DNA of 64,000 bases from Bacillus infantis (GTDB lineage Bacteria; Bacillota; Bacilli; Bacillales; Cytobacillaceae). The DNA lies in assembly GCF_020171945.1 (NCBI RefSeq), contig NZ_JAIVAP010000012.1, positions 62,001 to 126,000 on the forward strand. Reading direction: 5' to 3'. The notes below the pieces were generated by a model that ran no database searches, was not told the DNA's origin, and worked only from the letters and a program-made list of their open reading frames with translations. Below, piece after piece: positions 8,957 to 18,152 of the stretch (the first letter of the stretch is position 1; each line of letters starts with the position of its first letter). Both the position numbers and the translations under genes were made by a program.

Positions 8957-9895
8957 ATGGCAAACACAAGGGCTTTCAGTGAAGCTGCTTTAGAAAACAG
9001 TGAACGAAGCCTTCAAGCCAATATACCGGAGACAACTGCATGGAAGGATTTCCTGGCGCTTATCAAGGTAGGTATAATCAATTCAAACATGATCACTACC
9101 TTCACTGGTTTGTGGCTGGCCCTTCATTTTACAGATCAGCATTTTTTCAACAATCTTGATATTGTTTTTTATACACTGGTCGGATCTTCACTGATCATTG
9201 CGGGTTCCTGTGCATTCAATAATTACTATGACCGCGATATCGACCATTTGATGGAAAGGACAAAAGACAGGCCTACAGTTACTGGAAAGGTCAGCCCGGG
9301 CAGGGTGGCACTGCTTAGCATATCCACCATCGCATTGGGAACCTTGCTGCTGCTTCTTGCATCACCTGCAGCGGCTGTAATTGGATTGATAGGCGTCTTT
9401 AGCTATGTAGTCCTCTATACAATGTGGACTAAGCGGAAATATGTTTCCAACACAATCGTAGGAAGCATTTCCGGAGCTGTGCCCCCGCTGATCGGCTGGG
9501 CTGCTGTCGACGGAAACCTGGACATGATAGCATGGGCGCTGTTCCTTGTTATGTTTGCCTGGCAGCCTCCGCATTTCTATGCACTTGCCATGAGGCGTGC
9601 AGAGGAATACAGGGCAGCAGGCATACCGATGCTTCCGGTTGTAAAAGGGTTCCGCACAACGAAAAAACATATTTTTGCATGGCTGGCGGTGCTTCTGCCT
9701 CTGCCGCTGATGCTTACATCTCTCGGCCTTCCATTCCTGATCCTTGCTTCGGCATTGAATATCGGCTGGATAGTCCTTGGGATCTATGCCAACAAATTCA
9801 AGGATGATATTAAGTGGGCAAAGGCAATGTTTCTTTACTCGCTTCAATATCTGACGATTATGTTTGTGGCAATGGTGATCGTTACACTCATTTAA
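8957..9895 (+). CDS. ctaB: Protohaem IX farnesyltransferase (haem O synthase) CtaB
   Basis: This UbiA-family membrane prenyltransferase attaches a farnesyl group to haem B to give haem O, the substrate of CtaA. It has 312 aa and about nine membrane helices. The Mg-pyrophosphate motif is [15 protein letters not shown], with the second cytoplasmic loop motif at [15 protein letters not shown]. The start chosen is ATG 8957, behind AAAGGAGGAGAAG and giving the family N-terminus MANTR; a GTG nine codons upstream would add an atypical extension and lacks a site. It is the first gene of the ctaB-F run, with a 110-bp gap containing a hairpin before ctaC. Confidence 0.96.
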   Translation: MANTRAFSEAALENSERSLQANIPETTAWKDFLALIKVGIINSNMITTFTGLWLALHFTDQHFFNNLDIVFYTLVGSSLIIAGSCAFNNYYDRDIDHLMERTKDRPTVTGKVSPGRVALLSISTIALGTLLLLLASPAAAVIGLIGVFSYVVLYTMWTKRKYVSNTIVGSISGAVPPLIGWAAVDGNLDMIAWALFLVMFAWQPPHFYALAMRRAEEYRAAGIPMLPVVKGFRTTKKHIFAWLAVLLPLPLMLTSLGLPFLILASALNIGWIVLGIYANKFKDDIKWAKAMFLYSLQYLTIMFVAMVIVTLI

Positions 9896-9908
9896 CCTTT
9901 GTTAGGAG

Positions 9909-9941
9909 ATTCCCTTCCGCGCACCAGCGGGGGAGGGGATT
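9909..9941 (+). other. Intercistronic hairpin between ctaB and ctaC
   Basis: ATTCCCTTCCGC can pair imperfectly with GCGGGGGAGGGGAT around GCACCA. No T tract follows, so it may be a partial terminator or an mRNA stability element that sets ctaC levels apart from ctaB. Confidence 0.4.
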
Positions 9942-10005
9942 TATCCATATTTTTTTTGATCAAACAACAAAAGAAATTTTTTACGAAAGAGGGGTTTGAT
10001 TAAGC

Positions 10006-11073
10006 ATGAAAAGGCTTGCAAAATGGCGTCTTGCATCATTGTTTGCAATTTTGACGCTCATTCTTTCCGGGTGCGGCGAACCGTTTTTGTCCACGCTTCA
10101 GCCTTCCGGGGAAGTTGCGAAAACGCAATATGACTTAATGCTGCTGAGTACGGCGATTATGGTGGGAGTAATTGTCGTTGTCACGGTGCTTTTCCTGGTT
10201 GTTATTTTTAAGTTTCGCCGCAAAGACGAAAGGATTCCAAAACAGGTTGAAGGAAGTCACAAATTAGAAATCATCTGGACAGTTATTCCTATTCTTCTGC
10301 TTCTTGTTCTGACCGTTCCTACAGTAGCGCAGACCTTTAAGCTTGCGGATGTTTCTCCAATGGAGAAAAAGAACGAAGAAGGAAAAACGGATGCATTGGT
10401 TGTCAATGTCCGTGCAAATCTTTACTGGTGGGAATTTGAGTATCCGAACCAGGAGATCATCACCGGGCAGGAACTTGTCGTTCCTACTGGTGAAAAGGTT
10501 TACTTTAATCTGAAGGCATCTGATGTAAAGCATTCATTCTGGGTTCCCGCAGTTGGGGGCAAGATGGATACAAACACTGACAATGTCAATAAGTTCTATC
10601 TGAAGTTCGATAAAGAGAGCTCTGATGTCGCAGGCGATCTTTTTTACGGAAAATGTGCGGAGCTTTGCGGACCTTCACATGCCCTGATGGACTTCAAAGT
10701 GAAAGCCATCTCCGGCGAAGAGTTTGATCAGTGGGTTGCGGATATGCAGAATGCAGAAGAGCCTCAGCCGCAGTCTGAAGTTGCCCAGCAGGGTCAGGAG
10801 ATCTTTAACAACAGCTGTATCGGCTGTCACGCTGTGACTCCTGTGGATGGAAGGCCTGAGCAGGCAAGACAGGCTCCGAACCTTGCAAACTTTGGTGAGC
10901 GCGACCGCGTTGCCGGTATCCTTGATCACAATGAAAAAGAATTGAAAAACTGGCTGAAGGATCCTGAAGCTTATAAGCCAGGGAATAAAATGACTGGTAC
11001 ATACGGCCAGCTTTCAGAAGAGGAGCTTAACGCTCTGACCGAATATCTGATGGGCCTTAAAGTTCAGGAGTAA
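10006..11073 (+). CDS. ctaC: Cytochrome c oxidase subunit II with fused cytochrome c (CtaC)
   Basis: This is subunit II of the caa3 oxidase, which accepts electrons through a covalently bound haem c and the CuA centre. It is a lipoprotein: the signal peptide ends at LILSGC (Cys23). Two membrane helices follow (about 45-70 and 90-110), then a cupredoxin domain with CuA ligands in CAELCGPSH (Cys217, Cys221, His225) and Met228, then a C-terminal cytochrome c domain with CIGCH (271-275) and a later Met-containing segment. It has 355 aa, matching Bacillus CtaC. The C-terminal haem domain shows that this is a cytochrome c, not a quinol, oxidase. It is in one operon with ctaD 25 bp downstream. Confidence 0.97.
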   Translation: MKRLAKWRLASLFAILTLILSGCGEPFLSTLQPSGEVAKTQYDLMLLSTAIMVGVIVVVTVLFLVVIFKFRRKDERIPKQVEGSHKLEIIWTVIPILLLLVLTVPTVAQTFKLADVSPMEKKNEEGKTDALVVNVRANLYWWEFEYPNQEIITGQELVVPTGEKVYFNLKASDVKHSFWVPAVGGKMDTNTDNVNKFYLKFDKESSDVAGDLFYGKCAELCGPSHALMDFKVKAISGEEFDQWVADMQNAEEPQPQSEVAQQGQEIFNNSCIGCHAVTPVDGRPEQARQAPNLANFGERDRVAGILDHNEKELKNWLKDPEAYKPGNKMTGTYGQLSEEELNALTEYLMGLKVQE

Positions 11074-11098
11074 CGAGTTCGAAAGGGAGGTAAAACTT

Positions 11099-12976
11099 GT
11101 GAGTACCTACGCTCAGAAGAAAGGATTCGGCGCCACTTTATGGGACTATCTAACAACAGTGGACCATAAGAAGATCGCGATCCTTTATCTAATTGCCGGC
11201 GGTTTCTTCTTTATAGTGGGTGGACTTGAAGCCATGTTCATCCGTATTCAGCTGGCAGTTCCAAACAATGATTTCTTAAGTGCCGGCTTGTACAATGAGA
11301 TATTGACAATGCACGGTACAACCATGATATTCCTGGCAGCTATGCCATTGATCTTTGCTTTTATGAACGCAGTCGTTCCTCTTCAGATCGGTGCGCGCGA
11401 TGTAGCGTTCCCGTTCCTTAACTCACTTGGTTTCTGGCTGTTTTTCTTTGGAGGTATCTTCTTAAACCTATCATGGTTTTTAGACGGTGCTCCTGATGCG
11501 GGATGGACTTCTTACGCATCGTTATCTATGGCATCTGAAGGACACGGGATAGACTTCTATGCACTCGGGCTGCAGATTTCCGGGGCAGGTACCCTTATCG
11601 GGGGTATTAACTTCCTTGTAACGATTGTCAATATGCGTGCCCCTGGCATGACATATATGCGTATGCCATTATTCACATGGTCTACATTTGTAGTATCTGC
11701 ACTCATTCTGTTTGCTTTCCCGGCACTTACTGTTGGTCTTTTCCTAATGATCTTTGACCGCATGTTCGGCTCTAATTTCTTTGATGTTGCCAACGGCGGA
11801 AACACAGTTATCTGGGAGCATTTATTCTGGATTTTCGGACACCCTGAAGTATATATCCTGATTCTGCCTGCTTTCGGTATTTTCTCTGAGATCTTTGCTA
11901 CTTTCTCAAGAAAAAGGCTGTTCGGATATTCTTCCATGGTATTCGCAACAGTATTGATTGGTTTCCTTGGCTTCATGGTATGGGCTCACCATATGTTCAC
12001 AACAGGGCTCGGGCCAATTGCCAATGCTATCTTTGCTGTAGCGACAATGGCTATCGCTGTTCCTACAGGAATCAAGATTTTCAACTGGCTCTTTACAATG
12101 TGGGGGGGAAGCATCAGATTTACAACACCGATGCTTTATGCTGTAGCCTTCATTCCTTCCTTTGTTGCCGGCGGGGTAACAGGGGTAATGAACGCAGCTG
12201 CTCCAGCCGATTACCAGTTCCATGACAGTTACTTTGTTGTAGCCCACTTCCACTATGTAATCGTTGGCGGTGTTGTTCTTGGACTATTGGCAGGCCTTCA
12301 TTTCTACTGGCCAAAAATGTTTGGAACCATGTTGAGCGAAAAGCTTGGAAAGATCACTTTCTGGCTGTTCCTGATCGGTTTCCATCTGACATTCTTCATC
12401 CAGCACTTCCTGGGCTTGATGGGTATGCCTCGCCGCGTATTCACATTCCTGCCTGGACAGGGGCTTGAAACAGGAAATATGATCAGTACAGTCGGTGCAT
12501 TCTTCATGGCAGTTGCCGTGCTGATTTTGCTTATCAATATCATTATGACAAGTGTTAAAAATGTTAAAGTCGGGAATGACCCTTGGGGAGACGGGCGCAC
12601 ACTGGAGTGGGCTATCCCTTCACCGCCGCCATTCTATAACTTTAAGCAGACTCCGCTTGTCCGCGGTCTGGATGCATACTGGCTTGAAAAGATGGAAGGC
12701 AAGAACGCTTTGACGCCTGCAGAGCCGATCGGCGATATCCATATGCCTAATTCATCTTTCATCCCATTCATGATTTCGTTTGGCCTGTTCGTAGCTGCCT
12801 TTGGTGCAATGTACCACGGCGACGACGGCAACAATTGGGGCATTCCTGTCCTGATCCTCGGCATGGCCATTACACTGGGCTCCATGTTCCTGAGATCTGT
12901 CAAGGATGACCACGGCTTCCATATCCATAAAGAAGATTTACTTAAAGAAGATGATGACAAGGGGGTAAAGGCATAA
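11099..12976 (+). CDS. ctaD: Cytochrome c oxidase subunit I (CtaD)
   Basis: This catalytic subunit holds low-spin haem a and the haem a3-CuB centre that reduces O2 and pumps protons. It has 625 aa and 12 core helices plus extra C-terminal helices typical of caa3 enzymes. The visible CuB and haem ligands are HPEVY (His248 with the cross-linked Tyr252), HH at 297-298, and HFH at 383-385; the first-helix haem ligand lies in LTMHGTTM. The GTG start at 11099 is preceded by AAAGGGAGG at the right distance. The stop overlaps the ctaE start by one base (TAATG), which suggests translational coupling. Confidence 0.97.
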   Translation: MSTYAQKKGFGATLWDYLTTVDHKKIAILYLIAGGFFFIVGGLEAMFIRIQLAVPNNDFLSAGLYNEILTMHGTTMIFLAAMPLIFAFMNAVVPLQIGARDVAFPFLNSLGFWLFFFGGIFLNLSWFLDGAPDAGWTSYASLSMASEGHGIDFYALGLQISGAGTLIGGINFLVTIVNMRAPGMTYMRMPLFTWSTFVVSALILFAFPALTVGLFLMIFDRMFGSNFFDVANGGNTVIWEHLFWIFGHPEVYILILPAFGIFSEIFATFSRKRLFGYSSMVFATVLIGFLGFMVWAHHMFTTGLGPIANAIFAVATMAIAVPTGIKIFNWLFTMWGGSIRFTTPMLYAVAFIPSFVAGGVTGVMNAAAPADYQFHDSYFVVAHFHYVIVGGVVLGLLAGLHFYWPKMFGTMLSEKLGKITFWLFLIGFHLTFFIQHFLGLMGMPRRVFTFLPGQGLETGNMISTVGAFFMAVAVLILLINIIMTSVKNVKVGNDPWGDGRTLEWAIPSPPPFYNFKQTPLVRGLDAYWLEKMEGKNALTPAEPIGDIHMPNSSFIPFMISFGLFVAAFGAMYHGDDGNNWGIPVLILGMAITLGSMFLRSVKDDHGFHIHKEDLLKEDDDKGVKA

Positions 12977-13605
12977 TGCATACAGAAGAAAAAATGACTG
13001 TAGAAACATGGCCTGCATCGCCTGAGAAACAAACCCTTGAAGCAAAGAATAAATTTCTCGGCTTCTGGTTCTTCCTTGGCGGAGAGACGGTGCTTTTCGC
13101 ATCTCTCTTCGCAACCTATCTTGCTTTAAAAGATAAGGTTCCGGGAACAGAACATGCCCTGGCTAAGGACCTGTTTGAATTGCCGCTCGTCTTTGCAGCT
13201 ACTATGCTTCTCTTGACGAGTTCATTAACCAGCGTTTATGCAATGTACCATATGAAGAACTTCAACTTTAAGAAGATGCAGCTATGGATGTGGATCACCG
13301 TTGCTCTAGGTGCTGGGTTCCTTGGACTTGAAATTTACGAATTCAATCACTATGTGCATGAATACCACCATACATTCACAAGCAGTGCTTTCGGTTCAGC
13401 CTTTTATACATTGGTAGGCTTCCATGGAGGACACGTTGCATTCGGTCTCCTGTGGATCACAACACTGCTGATCCGCAACTCAAGGCGGGGATTGAGCCTG
13501 TACAACGCTCCAAAATTCTATGTCGCAAGCTTATACTGGCATTTTATTGACGTTGTTTGGGTATTTATCTTTACAGTAGTATACTTAATGGGAATGGTGG
13601 GATAA
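12976..13605 (+). CDS. ctaE: Cytochrome c oxidase subunit III (CtaE)
   Basis: This structural subunit of the caa3 oxidase has 209 aa and five predicted helices, the short bacterial form without the two N-terminal helices. Family features are FLGFWFFLGGETVLFASLF near the start and the closing ASLYWHFIDVVWVFIFTVVY segment. Its ATG overlaps the ctaD stop. ctaF follows after 4 bases, so both are co-translated with ctaD. Confidence 0.95.
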   Translation: MHTEEKMTVETWPASPEKQTLEAKNKFLGFWFFLGGETVLFASLFATYLALKDKVPGTEHALAKDLFELPLVFAATMLLLTSSLTSVYAMYHMKNFNFKKMQLWMWITVALGAGFLGLEIYEFNHYVHEYHHTFTSSAFGSAFYTLVGFHGGHVAFGLLWITTLLIRNSRRGLSLYNAPKFYVASLYWHFIDVVWVFIFTVVYLMGMVG

Positions 13606-13609
13606 ACTG

Positions 13610-13945
13610 ATGGCGAATCAACAACCGAACTCAGGTAACCCAAGAGTAGACATTGAATACCGTCGCAAGAAAAGTGCAGAGGAAATGAGAATGCAGGTCA
13701 TCACTTTTGCCCTGATGATCTTCCTTACGCTTGTAGCATTTGTTGCTGTTGGCTATGAGGAATTTTCGGCATGGTTCATCGTGCCGTTCATCCTGATCCT
13801 TGCAGTTGTGCAGGTAATCTTTCAGCTATACTATTTCATGCATATGAGCCATAAAGGCCATGAAGCTCCTGCACTGTTCCTGTATTCCGGCTTGCTCGTG
13901 GGTGCGATTACAGTATTGGCTTTCATGACAATTATCTGGTGGTAA
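13610..13945 (+). CDS. ctaF: Cytochrome c oxidase subunit IVB (CtaF)
   Basis: This small accessory subunit of the Bacillus caa3 oxidase has 111 aa, with a basic N-terminal tail and three membrane helices (about 30-50, 55-80, 88-108); MRMQVITFALMIF and YYFMHMSHKG are conserved. It lies 4 bases after ctaE and is followed by a strong terminator, so it closes the ctaC-F unit. Confidence 0.93.
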   Translation: MANQQPNSGNPRVDIEYRRKKSAEEMRMQVITFALMIFLTLVAFVAVGYEEFSAWFIVPFILILAVVQVIFQLYYFMHMSHKGHEAPALFLYSGLLVGAITVLAFMTIIWW

Positions 13946-13981
13946 AAAAGAAATCGGCTTTTAGCCGATTTTCTTTTTTTT
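13946..13981 (+). terminator. Terminator after ctaF
   Basis: GAAATCGGCT pairs with AGCCGATTTTC around TT, followed by a run of eight T. Confidence 0.9.
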
Positions 13982-14000
13982 GCATGAATAAGGAGATTCT

Positions 14001-14117
14001 ATGAACTTTATGCATGGTTTGGCTGCAGAGAGCTGTGTATTATTGAGTTTCATCTCCAGCAGCGGTATAATGGCTTTGTACATGCATTTGACAGTGCTGG
14101 CGACAATATTACTTTAA
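14001..14117 (+). CDS. Possible 38-aa single-pass membrane peptide upstream of ctaG
   Basis: This short ORF has an ATG at 14001 preceded by AAGGAGA with 5-6 bases spacing, which is as good a ribosome binding site as its neighbours have. The product is hydrophobic: after a short N-terminal part containing His and Glu, residues 13-38 could form one membrane helix ending exactly at the C-terminus. It lies after the ctaF terminator and 13 bp before the ctaG start, so it may be co-transcribed with ctaG. I do not recognise it. It could be a small oxidase-linked protein, a leader peptide, or chance. Confidence 0.4.
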   Translation: MNFMHGLAAESCVLLSFISSSGIMALYMHLTVLATILL

Positions 14118-14130
14118 GAGGTGGCAAGCG

Positions 14131-15042
14131 ATGCTTACACTAGACATATTCGGTTTTAGAGCACTTTGGAGTCCTTATTTCTTTATAGTCATGCTGGCAA
14201 TCCTTGCAGTCTATTTCCTGCTGACAGTGAAATATCGGCAGCGATTCAGCGGGAGCACCCCGCTTTCAGCAAAACAGGCAATCCTTTTTACATCAGCAAT
14301 TATTCTTGTCTACGCTGTTAAAGGCTCGCCGGTAGATCTGATGAGCCATATCACTTTCTACGCACATATGATTCAGATGTCAATTTTATATCTGATTGTA
14401 CCGCCGCTTTTGATTACCGGGATCCCGGAATGGCTATGGCGAAAGATACTGGCACCGGCAAGTATCCAAAAAGTCTTCAGGTTCTTAACAAAGCCCCTGA
14501 TAGCACTGATTTTGTTCAATGGCATTTTCTCCATTTACCATATTCCATTGATTTTTGACGCAGTCAAGACGAACATGTGGCTTCATGGCGGCTATTCTAT
14601 CCTTCTGTTCATCCTCGCCGGCCTGATGTGGTGGCCGCTTGTGAATAAACTTGAGGAATATGAATCCTTGAATGGACTGAAGAAGGTTGGCTATATTTTT
14701 GCTGATGGCATTCTTCTTACACCAGCTTGTGCGCTGATCATTTTTGCAGACACACCTATTTATGCTACTTTCTCAGATCCGCGTGCCTGGGCTGATGCCA
14801 TGCATCTTTGTGTTCCGTCAGCCACGCTGGCTTCACTTAATTTGAGCGGTCCGGAAATGTTCAACAGTATGTCTGCCCTCAATGACCAGCAGCTTGGCGG
14901 CGTTCTTATGAAAGTTTTCCAGGAAGTTGTTTACGGGGTTGTCCTCGCACAAGTCTTCTTCCAATGGTACAAGAAGGAACAGCAGGAAACTGAAGCGGAA
15001 CTTAAGGCTTCCAGAGCACTTGACCCGCAAGTTGCCGAGTAG
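14131..15042 (+). CDS. ctaG: Cytochrome caa3 oxidase assembly factor CtaG
   Basis: This 303-aa polytopic membrane protein of the Caa3_CtaG family has about seven helices and is needed in B. subtilis to form active caa3 oxidase, probably in copper-site assembly. The His-containing segments MSHITFYAHMIQMS and WLHGGYS and the LTPACALIIFADTPIYA segment are conserved. The start ATG has AAGAGGTGG upstream. It is separated from ctaF by a terminator and ends in its own terminator. The charged C-terminal tail lies in the cytoplasm. Confidence 0.94.
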   Translation: MLTLDIFGFRALWSPYFFIVMLAILAVYFLLTVKYRQRFSGSTPLSAKQAILFTSAIILVYAVKGSPVDLMSHITFYAHMIQMSILYLIVPPLLITGIPEWLWRKILAPASIQKVFRFLTKPLIALILFNGIFSIYHIPLIFDAVKTNMWLHGGYSILLFILAGLMWWPLVNKLEEYESLNGLKKVGYIFADGILLTPACALIIFADTPIYATFSDPRAWADAMHLCVPSATLASLNLSGPEMFNSMSALNDQQLGGVLMKVFQEVVYGVVLAQVFFQWYKKEQQETEAELKASRALDPQVAE

Positions 15043-15043
15043 G

Positions 15044-15073
15044 AAAAAATCTCCCATGCCGGGAGATTTTTTC
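15044..15073 (+). terminator. Terminator after ctaG
   Basis: AAAAAATCTCCC pairs with GGGAGATTTTTT around a 4-base loop. Confidence 0.92.
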
Positions 15074-15136
15074 TATTAAACGATATCTGGATTTATGAAC
15101 AATTAGGGAACATTGCTGAATGAAGCGGATTGTTTA

Positions 15137-15165
15137 TTGAAAAATCACCGCTGTTTTAATAGAAT
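15137..15165 (+). promoter_or_regulatory. Sigma-A type promoter for the DUF420 gene
   Basis: TTGAAA, a 17-bp spacer and TAGAAT lie 37 bp before the start codon of the next gene, just past the ctaG terminator. Confidence 0.6.
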
Positions 15166-15201
15166 TGATTTGTAAAACATGAGTCCAGAGAGGAAGTTAT
15201 T

Positions 15202-15669
15202 ATGAACTATTCATTGCCTGTTTTGCCTACAATCAGCACCACGTTCATTGTATTGAGCGCTGTTACAGTAGCGATCGGCTGGTATCAGATCAGACAGCGG
15301 AAGATAGAAGCGCATAAAAAGACAATGCTGCTTGCGGCAGTATTTGCTCTTATCTTCTTCATTATTTATGCGAGCAGGACGGTTTTTATCGGAAATACTG
15401 CCTTCGGAGGGCCGGATGATATAAAAATTTATTATACTTTATTTTTGATTTTCCATATTACACTGGCTACCACTGGTGCAGTGTTCGGCATTGTAACACT
15501 GCTGACCGGCTATACGAACAAATTGGAAAAGCACCGCAAACTTGGCCCGATAACAAGCATCATCTGGTTTTTTACGGCTATTACAGGTGTCGCTGTCTAT
15601 CTGCTTTTATATGTGTTCTACCATGGCGGGGAAACGACATCAGTCATTAAAGCGATATTGGGATTCTAA
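15202..15669 (+). CDS. ctaM: DUF420 membrane protein, CtaM/YozB-like oxidase assembly factor
   Basis: This 155-aa protein has four to five membrane helices and His-containing segments, including FHITLATTGAVFG and the C-terminal VFYHGGETTSVIK. It is recognised as the DUF420 family (B. subtilis YozB). The Staphylococcus aureus member CtaM is needed for active aa3 oxidase; that is literature knowledge. Here the gene lies directly after ctaG with its own promoter and terminator, whereas in B. subtilis yozB is elsewhere, so the position itself supports an oxidase-assembly role. The ATG has a GAGGAAG site. Confidence 0.82.
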   Translation: MNYSLPVLPTISTTFIVLSAVTVAIGWYQIRQRKIEAHKKTMLLAAVFALIFFIIYASRTVFIGNTAFGGPDDIKIYYTLFLIFHITLATTGAVFGIVTLLTGYTNKLEKHRKLGPITSIIWFFTAITGVAVYLLLYVFYHGGETTSVIKAILGF

Positions 15670-15694
15670 TAAAGCTTTACAGCTTGTTATAATA

Positions 15695-15733
15695 CAAAAG
15701 GGAGGCTCCAGCAACGATGGTGCCTCCCTTTTA
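15695..15733 (+). terminator. Terminator after the DUF420 gene
   Basis: AAAAGGGAGGC pairs with GCCTCCCTTTT around a 15-base loop. Confidence 0.85.
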
Positions 15734-15808
15734 CTATCTTCTGATTCTATATGAAGGAAATGCAAGCCTTTCTATAGAATGTATAATAGCAGAATGGAGG
15801 CAATGACA

Positions 15809-16984
15809 GTGGAAATAAAGTTGATGCAAGAGGATTCGTTTGATGAAGCCATAAGGCTTTCCAGTTATGCTTTTCAATACCATGTACCAGAAAGTGATTA
15901 TCCCAAAAGAAGAGAAAAGATGAGGAAACATAAAATATATGGAGCCTATGAGGATGGAAAGCTGGCAGCCAAGCTGCATTTACTCGATTTAAAAGTTAAA
16001 ATCCAGGACAAAGAATGGAAAATGGGGGGAATAGCAGGGGTGGCCACCTTTCCTGAATACAGAAGGAGGGGCTATGTATCAGGCCTTATGCGCCAGGCTC
16101 TGTCGGCTATGAAGGAAAATGGGCAGATAATATCCTTTCTCCATCCCTTCAATATTCATTTTTACAGGAAATACGGATGGGAATTGGTTTCTGACCAAAA
16201 AAAAATTGAAATCAATAAAATAGATTTACATATGATCGGCCAGCTCTCCGGAAGGATTACCAGGTTTGACAAAGATAACCATGATGCTGCAGCAGAAGAG
16301 ATATACGACCGTTTCAGCAGCAAGTTTTCCGGCATGCTTGTCAGGGACAGGGACTGGTGGCTCCAGAGTGTTTATTCCGACTATCAAATTGCGGTATGGC
16401 AAACTGATGGAGGGAGGCCGGAAGGCTATATTCTTTACAAGATTGAAAAAAGCATCCTCGACATTCAGGAATTAGCTGCATTAACTGCAGAAGCGCGGAA
16501 AGGGTTATGGAACTTTGTATGCCAGCATGATTCTATGATTGATAAAGTAAAGGTGCTTACTTCGGTCCACGATCCTTTCCCCTATTATCTAAGGCAGCCC
16601 AAGCAGCATATGGAGATCACTCCTTATTTTATGGCACGGATTGTAGATCTTCCGATGGCATTGGCTGACTATCAATTTAATGTATTTCCGGAACAATCAT
16701 TGTTCTTGCATATTGCAGACGAATTAGCTCCCTGGAACACAGGGACCTATCAGCTATCTGCCAATGGTGTTCAATACTTTGCGCCAAAAGAGGGGGGCAG
16801 CTGCACCCATCCGCCGAAAAGAGGGCTGCAATTGAGCATCAATGCACTGACTGCCGTTATCACCGGATACATGCGTCCGAGTGAGCTGTACGATCTCGGG
16901 GAAATCACGGGACCGGCAGAAGATGCTGACAGATTTGAAAGAATGGTGCCGCATCAAAAAGCGTTTTTCTATGATTTTTTCTAA
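15809..16984 (+). CDS. Eis-type GNAT N-acetyltransferase
   Basis: This protein of about 391 aa has the Eis-like three-part fold: an N-terminal GNAT domain with the acetyl-CoA loop PEYRRRGYVSGLM, a second degenerate GNAT domain, and a C-terminal sterol-carrier-like domain ending in the C-terminal carboxylate segment FYDFF. It is probably cytosolic and acetylates amines or peptides; the substrate is unknown. I choose GTG 15809 because GGAGG lies 8 bases before it; an ATG at 15803 is only 2 bases from that site, and an ATG at 15779 would overlap a likely -10 box, TATAAT at 15782-15787. It is monocistronic, ending at a bidirectional terminator. Confidence 0.85.
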   Translation: MEIKLMQEDSFDEAIRLSSYAFQYHVPESDYPKRREKMRKHKIYGAYEDGKLAAKLHLLDLKVKIQDKEWKMGGIAGVATFPEYRRRGYVSGLMRQALSAMKENGQIISFLHPFNIHFYRKYGWELVSDQKKIEINKIDLHMIGQLSGRITRFDKDNHDAAAEEIYDRFSSKFSGMLVRDRDWWLQSVYSDYQIAVWQTDGGRPEGYILYKIEKSILDIQELAALTAEARKGLWNFVCQHDSMIDKVKVLTSVHDPFPYYLRQPKQHMEITPYFMARIVDLPMALADYQFNVFPEQSLFLHIADELAPWNTGTYQLSANGVQYFAPKEGGSCTHPPKRGLQLSINALTAVITGYMRPSELYDLGEITGPAEDADRFERMVPHQKAFFYDFF

Positions 16985-17044
16985 CATTGGTTTTGGGCGG
17001 CATATGTTTGGAGACTGCTGCCGGTTCAATGCCGCTGCCAGTAA

Positions 17045-17089
17045 AAAAAACAAGCAGGGATCTTGTAATTAAGATCCCTGCTTGTTTTA
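17045..17089. terminator. Bidirectional terminator
   Basis: AACAAGCAGGGATCTT pairs perfectly with AAGATCCCTGCTTGTT around GTAATT, flanked by A and T runs, between convergent genes. Confidence 0.92.
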
Positions 17090-17093
17090 TTGT

Positions 17094-18152
17094 TTAAACT
17101 TTGAAATCCATCTTAATCAGCCCTGCTTCTTTTGCTGAATTGAAAGCAATCAAGATGAGCGGCCCGATGATGAATCCAAGAATGCCGAGGAGCTTAAGAC
17201 CGAGATACATGGCTATCAAAGTGGAAAGAGGGGAGAGTCCGATATGGGTTCCCATCACTTTTGGCTCTACGGTTCTTCTGATGATGAGCAGGACAGCTGC
17301 AAGGATGGCAAGCTTCGTGCCCAGAACCACATCGCCCGTCAATAAATGAAACAGCGCCCAGGGACCGAGTATGACTATGGAGCCGATGATCGGAATGAAA
17401 TCAATAATCCAAAGGACAAGCGCCATGACGAGTGCGATATCCGGCGCAATGATAAGAAGCCCGACAAGGCTCACAAAAAAGATAATCAGGCTTACGAGGA
17501 ACTGTGCCTTGAAAAAGCCCAATACAACATAAGAGAGACGGGATGTCATGAAAGAAACCTTATCTGCTGTCTTTTCTGTCAAGTGGTTGTAGGCACCCTG
17601 GCGAAGCCTTGGAAGATCGATCAGGAAAAGGAATAATGCAATTAAATAAACAAGGAAGCTGACTAGATAATTCGGGATATTGGTCAGCAGTGCTTTTACA
17701 TTATCAATGCTTACATAGGCAACCAGTTCATTTTTCGTTTTATTCAGGAATGTTTGTACCTGGTTGCTGATTTCATCAACCACATCTTTCGGAAGATCCT
17801 CAGCAGCACGGGTAAACTTCTCCTCCGCATCCAGCCATGCATTATTGATTTCATTCACATATTCCGGAGCATTTTCAACCAGCTTAATGGCTTCGGTTAT
17901 AACTTTTGTCGTAATAAAATATCCGGACAGTCCGATAAACAGTACAAAAGCAATGAAAACGATCATAACGGAAATTCTTCGTTTGATGTTAAGTTTTCCC
18001 TGGAGAAGCTTTACGAGCGGCTCCAGCATGAGTGCTGTAATAAAAGCAACAATCAGCGGGACGGAAACAGGGAGGATAAAATAGAAAAGCGTGCCTATTA
18101 AAATAAGCCCAATAAGCCATATGAAAAAACGTTTTGTAAAAAAACCGGACAA
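17094..18152 (-). CDS. AI-2E family transporter (PerM/YdbI-like)
   Basis: This membrane protein of about 352 aa has paired N-terminal helices, a soluble domain (about residues 60-150), then five to six helices including LIIAPDIALVMALVLWIIDFIPIIGS and the closing GFIIGPLILIAF. This is the family layout. Members are called AI-2 exporters, but several act in ion or antiport functions, so the substrate is unknown. The start is TTG 18152: AAGGAG lies 7 bases upstream. A TTG six codons earlier would contain that site. It is monocistronic. Confidence 0.82.
   Translation of the reverse strand: MSGFFTKRFFIWLIGLILIGTLFYFILPVSVPLIVAFITALMLEPLVKLLQGKLNIKRRISVMIVFIAFVLFIGLSGYFITTKVITEAIKLVENAPEYVNEINNAWLDAEEKFTRAAEDLPKDVVDEISNQVQTFLNKTKNELVAYVSIDNVKALLTNIPNYLVSFLVYLIALFLFLIDLPRLRQGAYNHLTEKTADKVSFMTSRLSYVVLGFFKAQFLVSLIIFFVSLVGLLIIAPDIALVMALVLWIIDFIPIIGSIVILGPWALFHLLTGDVVLGTKLAILAAVLLIIRRTVEPKVMGTHIGLSPLSTLIAMYLGLKLLGILGFIIGPLILIAFNSAKEAGLIKMDFKV

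Noticed and set aside
15779-15808. ATG 15779 or 15803 as the start of the Eis-type acetyltransferase
   Set aside because: The first ATG overlaps a likely -10 box, and the second is only 2 bases from the GGAGG site; GTG 15809 has proper spacing.
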